Source: Chloroflexota bacterium
Lineage (GTDB): Bacteria; Chloroflexota; Anaerolineae; Anaerolineales; Anaerolineaceae
DNA length: 16,438 nt
Assembly (NCBI GenBank): GCA_019136175.1
Contig: JAGVUS010000236.1
Span: forward strand, 1 to 16,438
Direction of reading: 5' to 3'
The notes beneath the pieces were generated by a model. It had not been told where the DNA came from and made no database searches. It worked only from the letters and a program-made list of their open reading frames with translations. The position numbers and the translations under genes were made by a program. Shown in pieces: positions 1 through 6,249 of the stretch (its first letter is position 1; the number at the start of each line of letters is the position of its first letter).

Positions 1-1123
1 CCTGCTGCCGTAAAGCAAGCGCTTTCTGGGCATCCTCCCATTGCCTGGCGGCATCCGTCATTTCCAATTCCAGCCGTGCGCGTTCCGCCTTTGCCTGCTC
101 CCATTGCTGCGCCCGGCTGGCATCTTCCTCTTCCACCCTGGCAAGGTCTCCAGCCAGTGCCTGTTCCTGTTGCAGATAAGACCGCTGCCGCTCATCCAGG
201 ACAGCCAGTTGACGGCTGACCCGCTCCCATTCTGCGTGCATTGCAGAAAGTTCTGCATGCCAGGCATTCAGGTTGGAGCGCAAATGAACCATCTGTTGCC
301 GGATCGTCTCCAGAGCATGCTCCGTTTGTTCCAGCCGTCCCCGTGCTGTGTCCAGGATTTGTTCCTGCTGCCGAACCAGGTCGCGGGCTTTCTCAATATC
401 CATCTGTACCCGATGCCAGTGATAACCGTACCACTCGCGCAGCAGGACTTTCAAATCGGCAGTAATTCGTTCATGTTCTGCAGCCCGCTGCGCCTGTCTC
501 TCCAGGCTTTTCAACCGCGGATCGAGTTCACTGAGGATATCCTGCACCCTTTCCAGGTTCCTGCCGGTGGTTTCCAACCGGTTGAGAGATTCTTCACGCC
601 TTGCACGGTACAAGCCAATCCCTGCTGCTTCCTCAAAAAATCGCCGACGCTCTTCCGGCTTTAGGGATAGAGCAGCATCCACCAAACCCTGTCCGATAAT
701 GGTATAGGTGCGCTCGGAGAGCCCGGATTGACCCAGTAATTCATTAATTTCCTTGAGCCGCACTCGTTGACCATTCAGAACATACTCATTATCTCCATCC
801 CGATAAGCCCGGCGCGAAATGGAAACCTCCGAATAATCAATGGGAAGCCATCCATCTTCATTAAAAAAGGATATTGAAGCCACAGCCATTCCAGCGCGGG
901 GGCGCTGTTCCGACCCGGCAAAGATCATATCCTCCGTTTTTCTACCTCGCAGCAATGTATAAGATTGCTCCCCCAGCACCCATCGCATCGCGTCAGCAAT
1001 GTTGGATTTACCCGATCCATTCGGACCGACAATGGCTGTTATTTGCCCGGGAAATTCAAACACAACCCGAGTGGCAAAGGTTTTATATCCATGCAATTCA
1101 AGGGATTTCAATCGTTTTAACAT
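1..1123 (-). CDS. smc: Chromosome segregation ATPase SMC, N-terminal part (runs off left edge)
   Basis: This is the first 374 codons of an SMC protein; the rest lies beyond the window. SMC dimers with ScpA and ScpB form the bacterial condensin that compacts and segregates the chromosome. The product begins MLKRLKSLELHGYKTF, the usual SMC start, and carries a Walker A motif GPNGSGKSN at residues 33-41 and a Q-loop (LGEQS) near residue 53. From about residue 160 to the edge the sequence is rich in E, Q, R, A and L in a coiled-coil pattern, as expected for the first long arm. Full-length SMC is usually about 1,150-1,200 residues, so roughly a third is visible. The ATG lies 3 bases after the rnc stop codon, so translation is probably coupled to rnc. 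The rnc-smc order is common in bacteria. No frame break is seen. Confidence 0.96.
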   Translation of the reverse strand, partial: MLKRLKSLELHGYKTFATRVVFEFPGQITAIVGPNGSGKSNIADAMRWVLGEQSYTLLRGRKTEDMIFAGSEQRPRAGMAVASISFFNEDGWLPIDYSEVSISRRAYRDGDNEYVLNGQRVRLKEINELLGQSGLSERTYTIIGQGLVDAALSLKPEERRRFFEEAAGIGLYRARREESLNRLETTGRNLERVQDILSELDPRLKSLERQAQRAAEHERITADLKVLLREWYGYHWHRVQMDIEKARDLVRQQEQILDTARGRLEQTEHALETIRQQMVHLRSNLNAWHAELSAMHAEWERVSRQLAVLDERQRSYLQQEQALAGDLARVEEEDASRAQQWEQAKAERARLELEMTDAARQWEDAQKALALRQQ

Positions 1124-1126
1124 AGC

Positions 1127-1846
1127 TTACACCAGTAAATCCAATTCTACCAAGGCTGCCCGGGCTGCTGCCTTTTCAGCCGTCTGCTTGTTGGGTCCGG
1201 TTCCCTTGCCATAGACCTTCCCGCCAATCGTCACGCTGACCTCAAATTTCTTCTGGTGATCGGGTCCCACAGCACTGGTAGTTTCGTACCTTGGTGATCC
1301 CAAGCCCTGCCCCTGTGCCCATTCCTGCAACTTGCTCTTTGGGTCTTCATCCCGCCGGTTGATTAATATCTCGTCTGCCGCCCGCTCAAAAAACGGTTCC
1401 ACAAACGCCCGGGCAGCATCAATTCCCCCATTCAGAAATATTGCCCCAACCAACGCTTCAAATGCATCGCAAATCAACGGGGAACGATCTCTACCGCCCC
1501 CTTGCAGTTCACCCCGCCCCAGGCGCAATGCCCGTCCAAGTTCAATCTCACGGCCAAAAACTGCCAGTTGCTCGGTATATACCAGCGCCGAGCGCATCCG
1601 GGTTAAGTCACCTTCCAGCATCTCCGGGTAGCGATTATACAGCCATGCACCGCTGATAAAATCCAGAACGGCATCCCCTAAAAATTCCAGCCGCTCATTA
1701 TCCTCGATGGCTTCCGGGTGTTCGTTGATATAAGACCGGTGTGTCAATGCCCTGCTAAGCAGCAGCCAGTCCGAAAAATGTAGTCCCAGCCGCTGGGCAA
1801 ATTCGGCAACGGTTTCCTGCCCACCATTGTTTGCATTGGGTTCCAT
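1127..1846 (-). CDS. rnc: Ribonuclease III
   Basis: A 239-residue RNase III, the endonuclease that cleaves double-stranded RNA in rRNA precursor processing and mRNA turnover. The N-terminal RNase III domain has the signature NERLEFLGDAVL at residues 50-61. Metal-binding acidic residues are E54 and D58, with D127 and E130 in CDAFEALVGAIF. A double-stranded RNA binding domain follows at about residues 168-238, ending in the typical KQTAEKAAARAAL helix. Length is normal for the family. The ATG is preceded by a good ribosome binding site (GGGAGG, 4 bases away), which supports this start. smc follows after 3 bases, so the two are probably cotranscribed. The 108 bases upstream separate it from the PLP-enzyme gene and may contain its own promoter. 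Confidence 0.97.
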   Translation of the reverse strand: MEPNANNGGQETVAEFAQRLGLHFSDWLLLSRALTHRSYINEHPEAIEDNERLEFLGDAVLDFISGAWLYNRYPEMLEGDLTRMRSALVYTEQLAVFGREIELGRALRLGRGELQGGGRDRSPLICDAFEALVGAIFLNGGIDAARAFVEPFFERAADEILINRRDEDPKSKLQEWAQGQGLGSPRYETTSAVGPDHQKKFEVSVTIGGKVYGKGTGPNKQTAEKAAARAALVELDLLV

Positions 1847-1954
1847 GGTTCCTCCCGGGAACTCCGGGTGCGCCAGCCCTCCAACCCTTGGCTAAGGGGC
1901 TTGCGCTCTCTGAGTTCTCCTGCATGATTATTTAGATTTCCAAATCAACTGAAT
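1847..1954 (-). promoter_or_regulatory. Intergenic leader upstream of rnc, weak promoter candidate and small hairpin
   Basis: This 108-base gap lies between the stop of the PLP-enzyme gene and the rnc start. A weak sigma70-like pair can be read on the minus strand: TTGAAT (1953-1958, overlapping the end of the upstream gene) and TAAATA (1929-1934), 18 bases apart. Between it and rnc is a short perfect hairpin, CCCTT-GGCT-AAGGG (1885-1898). No T-run follows, so it does not look like a complete intrinsic terminator. It may be a processing site or attenuator for the rnc leader (rnc leaders in other bacteria are often cut by RNase III itself), but that is inference. Confidence 0.25.
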
Positions 1955-3049
1955 TCAAAATCCACCCTCATATTTTAACCCCGAACCGGTTAAAACAACA
2001 ACGATTGGCTCCGGCAGTTTATCAATCAGCTTAACAAGTGCCGCCCATCCAAGGGCGGATGTTGGTTCAATGTAAATTCCCATCGCGGCAAGTGCCTGGA
2101 ATCCCAGCAAAATTTCCTCTTCCGGGATGGCAATCCATTCGCCTTTTTTCATCTCATTAAGTAACGCCTCACCGCGCATGGGACGCCTGACTTTCACCCC
2201 TTCTGCAATGGTGTTCCCTTCCAAGGTCGTGTCCAATGCACCCATTCCCACCCGGGAAGCTTCCACCAGTGGAGCGCAATTGGCAGCCTGCACACCCACA
2301 AAGTAGGGCAAATCAGTTATTAAACCTGCTCCCTGCAGGGATTGAAAACCCCGCATCACGCCCAGTAACAATCCGCCATGCCCCACTGGCGCAATCACGG
2401 ATCCAGGGCATCTTCCTATTTGCTCAAAAATTTCATAGGAAATCGTGGCAATTCCTGCCAATCCAAACGGTAGATAAGCATGGCTGGCATAGGGAATACC
2501 CGCCTTTGCATCTCTCAGGACAGCCCTGGCAGCTTCCGCTCGTGGTCCAGGGACTCTCACCAGGTCAGCTCCATAACGCTCGATTTGAATCCGCTTGGGA
2601 CCGGAGGCACTCTCCGGCACATATACCCTTGCCTTCAGCCCTCCCCTGGCGCAGTAGGCAGCAAAGGAGGCACCAGCATTCCCGGAAGAATCCTCAACTG
2701 CCAGCCCGACACCCCGATGGAGTAGCTGGCTCACCAATACCGTGCTGCCGCGATCCTTATAGGAACCGGTAGGATTTTGTGATTCCAGTTTAAACAACAC
2801 CTGTTTTTCCCGGACCCGCACAGGGACCAGGGGTGTCAATCCTTCCCCCAGGTATGGAACTGGTGCATGATCAGGTAAACCAAAAGCATGGCGGTAGCGC
2901 CACAACCCTGGTTGGGCAGGATCCACCATGCTGGGATGAAATTCCGGTGCACAATCGTAATCAAAAACACCACCACAGGCAGGACAGCAGTAAGGCACAC
3001 CCGCATCTGGATATGCTTGATTGCATTGAACACATTGAATGATTGCCAT
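1955..3049 (-). CDS. thrC: Threonine synthase-family PLP-dependent enzyme
   Basis: A 364-residue fold-type II PLP enzyme best matching threonine synthase, which converts O-phosphohomoserine to threonine. The N-terminus holds a small zinc-ribbon-like knuckle (C6xxC9, C22xxC25), common in the archaeal/short threonine synthase class. The PLP lysine is K98 in NPTGSYKDRG; SSGNAGAS (121-128) fits the asparagine loop, and a glycine-rich phosphate-binding loop follows (APVGHGGLLLG). The frame stays open upstream to 3136, but that would overlap the preceding gene by more than 80 bases. The ATG at 3049, four bases after the previous stop, puts the cysteine knuckle at the right distance from the N-terminus, so I chose it. 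It appears to be the third gene of a moaC / moaD-moaE unit. Related enzymes (for example cysteate synthase) share this fold, so the substrate is not proven. Confidence 0.88.
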   Translation of the reverse strand: MAIIQCVQCNQAYPDAGVPYCCPACGGVFDYDCAPEFHPSMVDPAQPGLWRYRHAFGLPDHAPVPYLGEGLTPLVPVRVREKQVLFKLESQNPTGSYKDRGSTVLVSQLLHRGVGLAVEDSSGNAGASFAAYCARGGLKARVYVPESASGPKRIQIERYGADLVRVPGPRAEAARAVLRDAKAGIPYASHAYLPFGLAGIATISYEIFEQIGRCPGSVIAPVGHGGLLLGVMRGFQSLQGAGLITDLPYFVGVQAANCAPLVEASRVGMGALDTTLEGNTIAEGVKVRRPMRGEALLNEMKKGEWIAIPEEEILLGFQALAAMGIYIEPTSALGWAALVKLIDKLPEPIVVVLTGSGLKYEGGF

Positions 3050-3053
3050 ATCT

Positions 3054-3764
3054 TTAATCACCCGGTCCCGGCATATAATCCCCCTCAACCCATTCCTCTC
3101 CATTTGGACCGATTTCCTTTTTCCAAATGGGAACAATTTCCTTCAACCGGTCAATGCCATAGCGGCAAGCCTCAAAGACCCCGGTATCCCGGTGGGCAGC
3201 TGTGCAGATGATGGCTACCGTGGGTGTGCCGGGATCCAGCAATCCAATTCTCTGCACCATGGCAACAGATTCTACATCCTGCCAGGTCCGTCGAATTTCC
3301 GCTGCAATTTGGAGCATCTTTTCCTCTGCCATGGGAACATAGGCTTCATATTCCAGCCGGGTTGTCAGGTGGGGTTCTCCCCGACGGGTTTCGCCACGGA
3401 CGGTACCAACAAAAACACAAACTGCTCCGACGGAAGATTCCGTAAGTTCCAGGACCAATGCATCCAGGTTCAGGGGTTCGGTGATAATCCGTACAATTGT
3501 CCTGCTCTGCGCTCCTCCGCTGACAGGTGGAAAAAATGCCACTTCGGCTCCATGCACCAGCACCTGGTCATCCGGTGCAAAATGCCGGTTGACGGCAACC
3601 ACAACATGCGGCATTGCCAGTTCCAATTGCGGGTAAAGACCAACAAGGTGGGTTTTCAGATCCGCAACGCTTGCACCTTCGGGAAGCAAAACCGCAGCCT
3701 TGGAAGTGCCGGTTTTTTCTTTCAGGTGGGCAAAGAATAACACCGCCAATTGGATTTCACTCAT
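3054..3764 (-). CDS. Fused molybdopterin synthase MoaD-MoaE
   Basis: A 236-residue fusion of both molybdopterin synthase subunits, which insert the dithiolene sulfurs into precursor Z (cPMP) during molybdenum cofactor synthesis. Residues 1-84 are a MoaD ubiquitin-like domain ending in FFPPVSGG, with the diglycine at 83-84. Residues 86-236 are MoaE, with candidate active-site lysines K208 and K215 in RLKEIVPIWKKE. There is almost no linker. In separate MoaD the diglycine must be the free C-terminus to carry thiocarboxylate, so cleavage after G84 is probably needed, as reported for M. tuberculosis MoaX. The start at 3764 is chosen because GGAG lies 9 bases upstream; the earlier ATG at 3773 directly abuts that GGAG and the one at 3788 lies upstream of it. 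The gene overlaps the moaC end by 8 bases and is followed 4 bases later by the PLP-enzyme gene. Confidence 0.93.
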   Translation of the reverse strand: MSEIQLAVLFFAHLKEKTGTSKAAVLLPEGASVADLKTHLVGLYPQLELAMPHVVVAVNRHFAPDDQVLVHGAEVAFFPPVSGGAQSRTIVRIITEPLNLDALVLELTESSVGAVCVFVGTVRGETRRGEPHLTTRLEYEAYVPMAEEKMLQIAAEIRRTWQDVESVAMVQRIGLLDPGTPTVAIICTAAHRDTGVFEACRYGIDRLKEIVPIWKKEIGPNGEEWVEGDYMPGPGD

Positions 3765-4239
3765 TGATGACATCTCCACTTTGCCCACCGTGCTTTTCCA
3801 CCAGGCGGATGTTTTGGATGCACGCAGTTTTTTCCACCGCCTTGATCATGTCATATACAGTTAATGCTGCCACAGACACAGCCGTTAACGCTTCCATCTC
3901 CACACCGGTTTTTCCATACACCCGCACGGTGGCTGTAATCATTACTCCCGGAATGGCATCATCCACTTCCAGGTGAACGTCCACCTGGGAGAGCGCCAGG
4001 GGATGGCAAAGAGGAATCAGGTCGGCGGTGCGTTTTGCTGCCTGAATGCCCGCCACCTGGGCGACCGTTAATACATCCCCCTTTTTCATCAGACCCTGGC
4101 GGATCATCACCACGGTTTCGGGTTGCAGGTGAACTTCTCCCCGTGCTACAGCCACCCGTTCAGTCTCCGGTTTACCGCCCACGTCCACCATGTGTGTCTT
4201 GCCGGTTGAATCAATATGAGTTAAGGATTTTCTTGGCAT
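3757..4239 (-). CDS. moaC: Cyclic pyranopterin monophosphate synthase MoaC
   Basis: A 160-residue MoaC, which with MoaA converts GTP to cyclic pyranopterin monophosphate in the first step of molybdenum cofactor synthesis. Family motifs are clear: MVDVGGK near the N-terminus, GLMKKGDVLTVAQVAGIQAAKRT, the conserved LIPLCHPL, and GVEMEALTAVSVAALTVYDMIKA. Length matches the family. The frame extends upstream to 4281, but MPRKSLTHIDSTGK at 4239 is the usual MoaC start. It has no Shine-Dalgarno sequence; instead a TATAAT box (4246-4251) ends 6 bases before the ATG, so the mRNA may be leaderless. It is the first gene of the moaC / moaD-moaE / thrC-like unit. moaA, moaB and moeA are not in the window. 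Confidence 0.96.
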   Translation of the reverse strand: MPRKSLTHIDSTGKTHMVDVGGKPETERVAVARGEVHLQPETVVMIRQGLMKKGDVLTVAQVAGIQAAKRTADLIPLCHPLALSQVDVHLEVDDAIPGVMITATVRVYGKTGVEMEALTAVSVAALTVYDMIKAVEKTACIQNIRLVEKHGGQSGDVINE

Positions 4240-4245
4240 GAACCA

Positions 4246-4251
4246 ATTATA
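4246..4251 (-). promoter_or_regulatory. -10 box of moaC, leaderless type
   Basis: TATAAT read on the minus strand, ending 6 bases before the moaC ATG. With the usual 6-7 bases from -10 to the start point, transcription would begin at or next to the A of the ATG. No convincing -35 hexamer lies 16-18 bases upstream and there is no Shine-Dalgarno sequence. Perfect match to the consensus but unproven. Confidence 0.5.
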
Positions 4252-4312
4252 ACTGTTCTTATCCAGCCATTTTGGTTCCACAAAGGATCAAGTTTTCCAG
4301 GGAGATAATCCC

Positions 4313-4321
4313 TGCTATAAT
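4313..4321 (+). promoter_or_regulatory. Extended -10 promoter of scpA, leaderless type
   Basis: TGCTATAAT is a perfect extended -10 element (TGnTATAAT). Seven bases separate it from a GTG at 4329, so transcription would start at the G of the start codon. No -35 consensus is evident, which is normal for extended -10 promoters. It supports the GTG as the real scpA start. Confidence 0.6.
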
Positions 4322-4328
4322 TGCACCT

Positions 4329-5129
4329 GTGAGTTTTCAGGTCGCTGCCCACCAATCTGAGGGATATCAAATTGCCACCGAGGTCTTTGAGGGACCCCTG
4401 GATTTATTATTGGAATTAATTGAAAGAGCGGAACTGGACATCACCAGGCTGGCACTGGCACAGGTGACCGATCAATATCTGGATTATCTTAAGCATCTTG
4501 AAAACCGCAGTGCAGCAGAAGTATCCGCTTTTCTTGTCATTGCAGCCCGGTTGGTACAGATTAAGTCCGCCGCCCTTCTACCGCGCCCACCAGCTCCGCT
4601 TGCTCCCGGTCAGGAGGAGGACCCCGCCGAAGCTCTTGCCCGCCAGTTAATCATCTATAAACGCTTTAAAGAACTCGCTGGGGAACTGGATGCCCGTCAG
4701 AACGCCGGTTGGCGCACTTACCTGAGAATTGCCCCGCCCCCCAAGAACTTGCCCCCTGGCAGGGTGGACCTGACTGGCATTACCGTGGATGATTTGGTGG
4801 ACGCTGCACGACAGGTATTTGCACTACAGTCCCGCCTGCCAGCCCTCAGCGAAGTGGTGACCATGCCGCGCATCACGATCCGGGAAAAAATCCGCGCCAT
4901 CCTGGATGGATTACGGCACAAAGGAACCGCAACTTTCCGTTCATTGATTTCCCCGGGAGCATCCCGTTCAGAGATTGTCGTCAGTTTCCTGGCAATGCTG
5001 GAACTGATTAAGCGCCACATTGTGGAAGCCCGCCAACCCACCCTGTTTGCTGATATCGAAATTGAAAGCAAGGGTCCAGCCGAATTTGAAGAAAAAGACG
5101 ACCTCGACCTTGAATTTGAAGATGCCTGA
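4329..5129 (+). CDS. scpA: Segregation and condensation protein ScpA
   Basis: A 266-residue kleisin that bridges the SMC heads and binds ScpB in the bacterial condensin. The N-terminal signature is clear: YQIATEVFEGPLDLLLELIERAELDI, followed by the helical segment EVSAFLVIAARLVQIKSAALLPRP. The C-terminal winged-helix region (about 190-245, PRITIREKIRAILDGL... FRSLISP...EIVVSFLAMLELIK) is also typical. The last 20 residues are a highly acidic tail. I chose GTG at 4329 because the frame's upstream ATG (4272) would add 19 atypical residues, and a perfect extended -10 sits 7 bases before the GTG. The gene is divergent from moaC and converges on the gene ending at 5150. scpB, often the next gene elsewhere, is not here. 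Confidence 0.93.
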   Translation: MSFQVAAHQSEGYQIATEVFEGPLDLLLELIERAELDITRLALAQVTDQYLDYLKHLENRSAAEVSAFLVIAARLVQIKSAALLPRPPAPLAPGQEEDPAEALARQLIIYKRFKELAGELDARQNAGWRTYLRIAPPPKNLPPGRVDLTGITVDDLVDAARQVFALQSRLPALSEVVTMPRITIREKIRAILDGLRHKGTATFRSLISPGASRSEIVVSFLAMLELIKRHIVEARQPTLFADIEIESKGPAEFEEKDDLDLEFEDA

Positions 5130-5149
5130 TATGGCGTTGTCTTGTTAGA

Positions 5150-5707
5150 TTAATCTTCCGATTCAGTTTCCAGTGGTTCAGTGGATGTGTCCACCAATTC
5201 CACTGGCAGCCTTCCGCTCAGCCACACAACCATCAGGCTGATGTCATTATCAGCCCCCTGCCATTCGGGATATTGCTCCCGATAGGCAGCCGTCAGGGTT
5301 TCAAATCCTTCCGCATTTGACCATCGGGTCAGAAATCCGGGTAGTTTGGTGCGGTTGGCATCCAGTGGCAGAAGCTTCCAACCGCGCTCCAGCAAAAATT
5401 CATAGACCGAGCTGCAAAATTCCGGTTGCATTTCCGCCCACCCGGCAAGAACAGCAGCCACAAATTCCGGGCGGCGCTCAAACACGCGAATGCTGGATTT
5501 TGCCTGCATGGCTGGCGGTGCCTGGTTGGCATTTCGGAATCCCGGCACCCGTACTTCTTTGCGAACATAATCCTGGATGGTACGCCGGTAATCTGCAGGA
5601 ACTTTATCCAGGTTTACAAATACAGCCAGCAAAACCTCCAGCTGGTATTGCTCTGTCATGAATTCATTAATAGCATGAAATGGGATGAATTTTACCTTGT
5701 CGCTCAT
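5150..5707 (-). CDS. Uncharacterised soluble protein, third gene of the copA unit
   Basis: A 185-residue protein I do not recognise. There is no signal peptide, membrane segment or metal-binding cysteine motif; it looks cytosolic and mostly helical. It contains F/W-rich patches (AGWAEMQPEFCSSVYEFLLERGWKLLPL, here described by residues roughly 95-120) and ends in an acidic tail (EPLETESED). Alternative starts exist at 5713 (MPMSDK) and upstream inside the preceding gene. I chose 5707 (MSDKVKF) because a TATAAT (5715-5720) ends 7 bases before it and there is no Shine-Dalgarno sequence. It begins 13 bases after the lipoprotein stop, so it is probably read with copA and the lipoprotein gene, though it may also have its own promoter. 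The link to copper is by position only. It converges on scpA with a gap of 20 bases. Confidence 0.75.
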   Translation of the reverse strand: MSDKVKFIPFHAINEFMTEQYQLEVLLAVFVNLDKVPADYRRTIQDYVRKEVRVPGFRNANQAPPAMQAKSSIRVFERRPEFVAAVLAGWAEMQPEFCSSVYEFLLERGWKLLPLDANRTKLPGFLTRWSNAEGFETLTAAYREQYPEWQGADNDISLMVVWLSGRLPVELVDTSTEPLETESED

Positions 5708-5714
5708 GGGCATG

Positions 5715-5720
5715 ATTATA
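5715..5720 (-). promoter_or_regulatory. Possible internal -10 box before the gene at 5707
   Basis: TATAAT on the minus strand directly follows the lipoprotein stop codon and ends 7 bases before the ATG at 5707. The spacing equals that seen at scpA and nearly that at moaC. No -35 element is visible, and the gene could instead be served by read-through from copA. Confidence 0.35.
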
Positions 5721-6236
5721 CTACCGCATCCCGCCATCCCAGGTGACAAAGGGCATATTGATCACAATCCCGGTACGGGACAGTTGAAGTTCACCTGCAT
5801 TCAATGCCGCCAGGATTTCCTCCACGGAACGTAATTCACGGGCATCAATTCCAGCCTGCCAACGGACGAGAATCAGTACCCGCAGGGGTGAATATCCAGC
5901 CGAACCAGGAGGAGCGTCGAACACATCCGGTTGAAAACCAAGCGGTCCCATCCCTTCCAGTCCATTCTCAAAAACATATACGCTTGCCAGGCTGGATTCC
6001 GGCACTGCGGCAAGTGATGGCACATGAATAACGGGGGAATCCATCATATCGGTCAACAGTTCTGCAATATCCGCATCGGAAGCCTCGGTATGCATGAAGT
6101 AAATTTCCTTCCCTTCGGTGTAAGCCATTCCCACAGGAATTTCAGCATACTCAGCATCCATCCCGCCCATATTGCTGCAACCCGCCAGTATCAGCATCAT
6201 CATGAACGCCAGAATTAACTTCGGTTTATTTTTCAC
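5721..6236 (-). CDS. Uncharacterised exported lipoprotein next to copA
   Basis: A 171-residue predicted lipoprotein. It starts with a short basic segment (VKNKPK), a hydrophobic stretch with several methionines, and a lipobox LILAGC with the lipidated cysteine at residue 20. The mature protein begins with a methionine-containing segment (SNMGGMDAEYAEIPVGM), then GKEIYFMHTEASDADIAELL, GFQPDVFDAPPG and an ending like MPFVTWDGG. This pattern resembles, from memory, a family of uncharacterised secreted proteins (DUF7482-like); that is not verified. The start is the GTG at 6236, because GGAGG lies 5 bases before it; the GTG at 6248 precedes that site. It follows the copA stop by 13 bases and is followed 13 bases later by the gene at 5707, so all three likely form one operon. 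A role in extracytoplasmic copper handling is inferred from position and the methionines, not shown. Confidence 0.82.
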   Translation of the reverse strand: MKNKPKLILAFMMMLILAGCSNMGGMDAEYAEIPVGMAYTEGKEIYFMHTEASDADIAELLTDMMDSPVIHVPSLAAVPESSLASVYVFENGLEGMGPLGFQPDVFDAPPGSAGYSPLRVLILVRWQAGIDARELRSVEEILAALNAGELQLSRTGIVINMPFVTWDGGMR

Positions 6237-6249
6237 AAGAACCTCCACT

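Noticed and set aside
41..664. Plus-strand open frame of 207 codons
   Set aside because: Antisense to the coiled-coil part of smc, with a low-complexity F/P/L/Q-rich product that follows from the smc codons; no start signal.
3039..3740. Plus-strand open frame of 233 codons
   Set aside because: Lies opposite the MoaD-MoaE fusion, whose domains are unmistakable; the product has no recognisable domain.
5147..5156. AGATTAATCT palindrome between scpA and the gene ending at 5150
   Set aside because: Too short and A/T-rich for a terminator; no T-run or loop. Probably chance.
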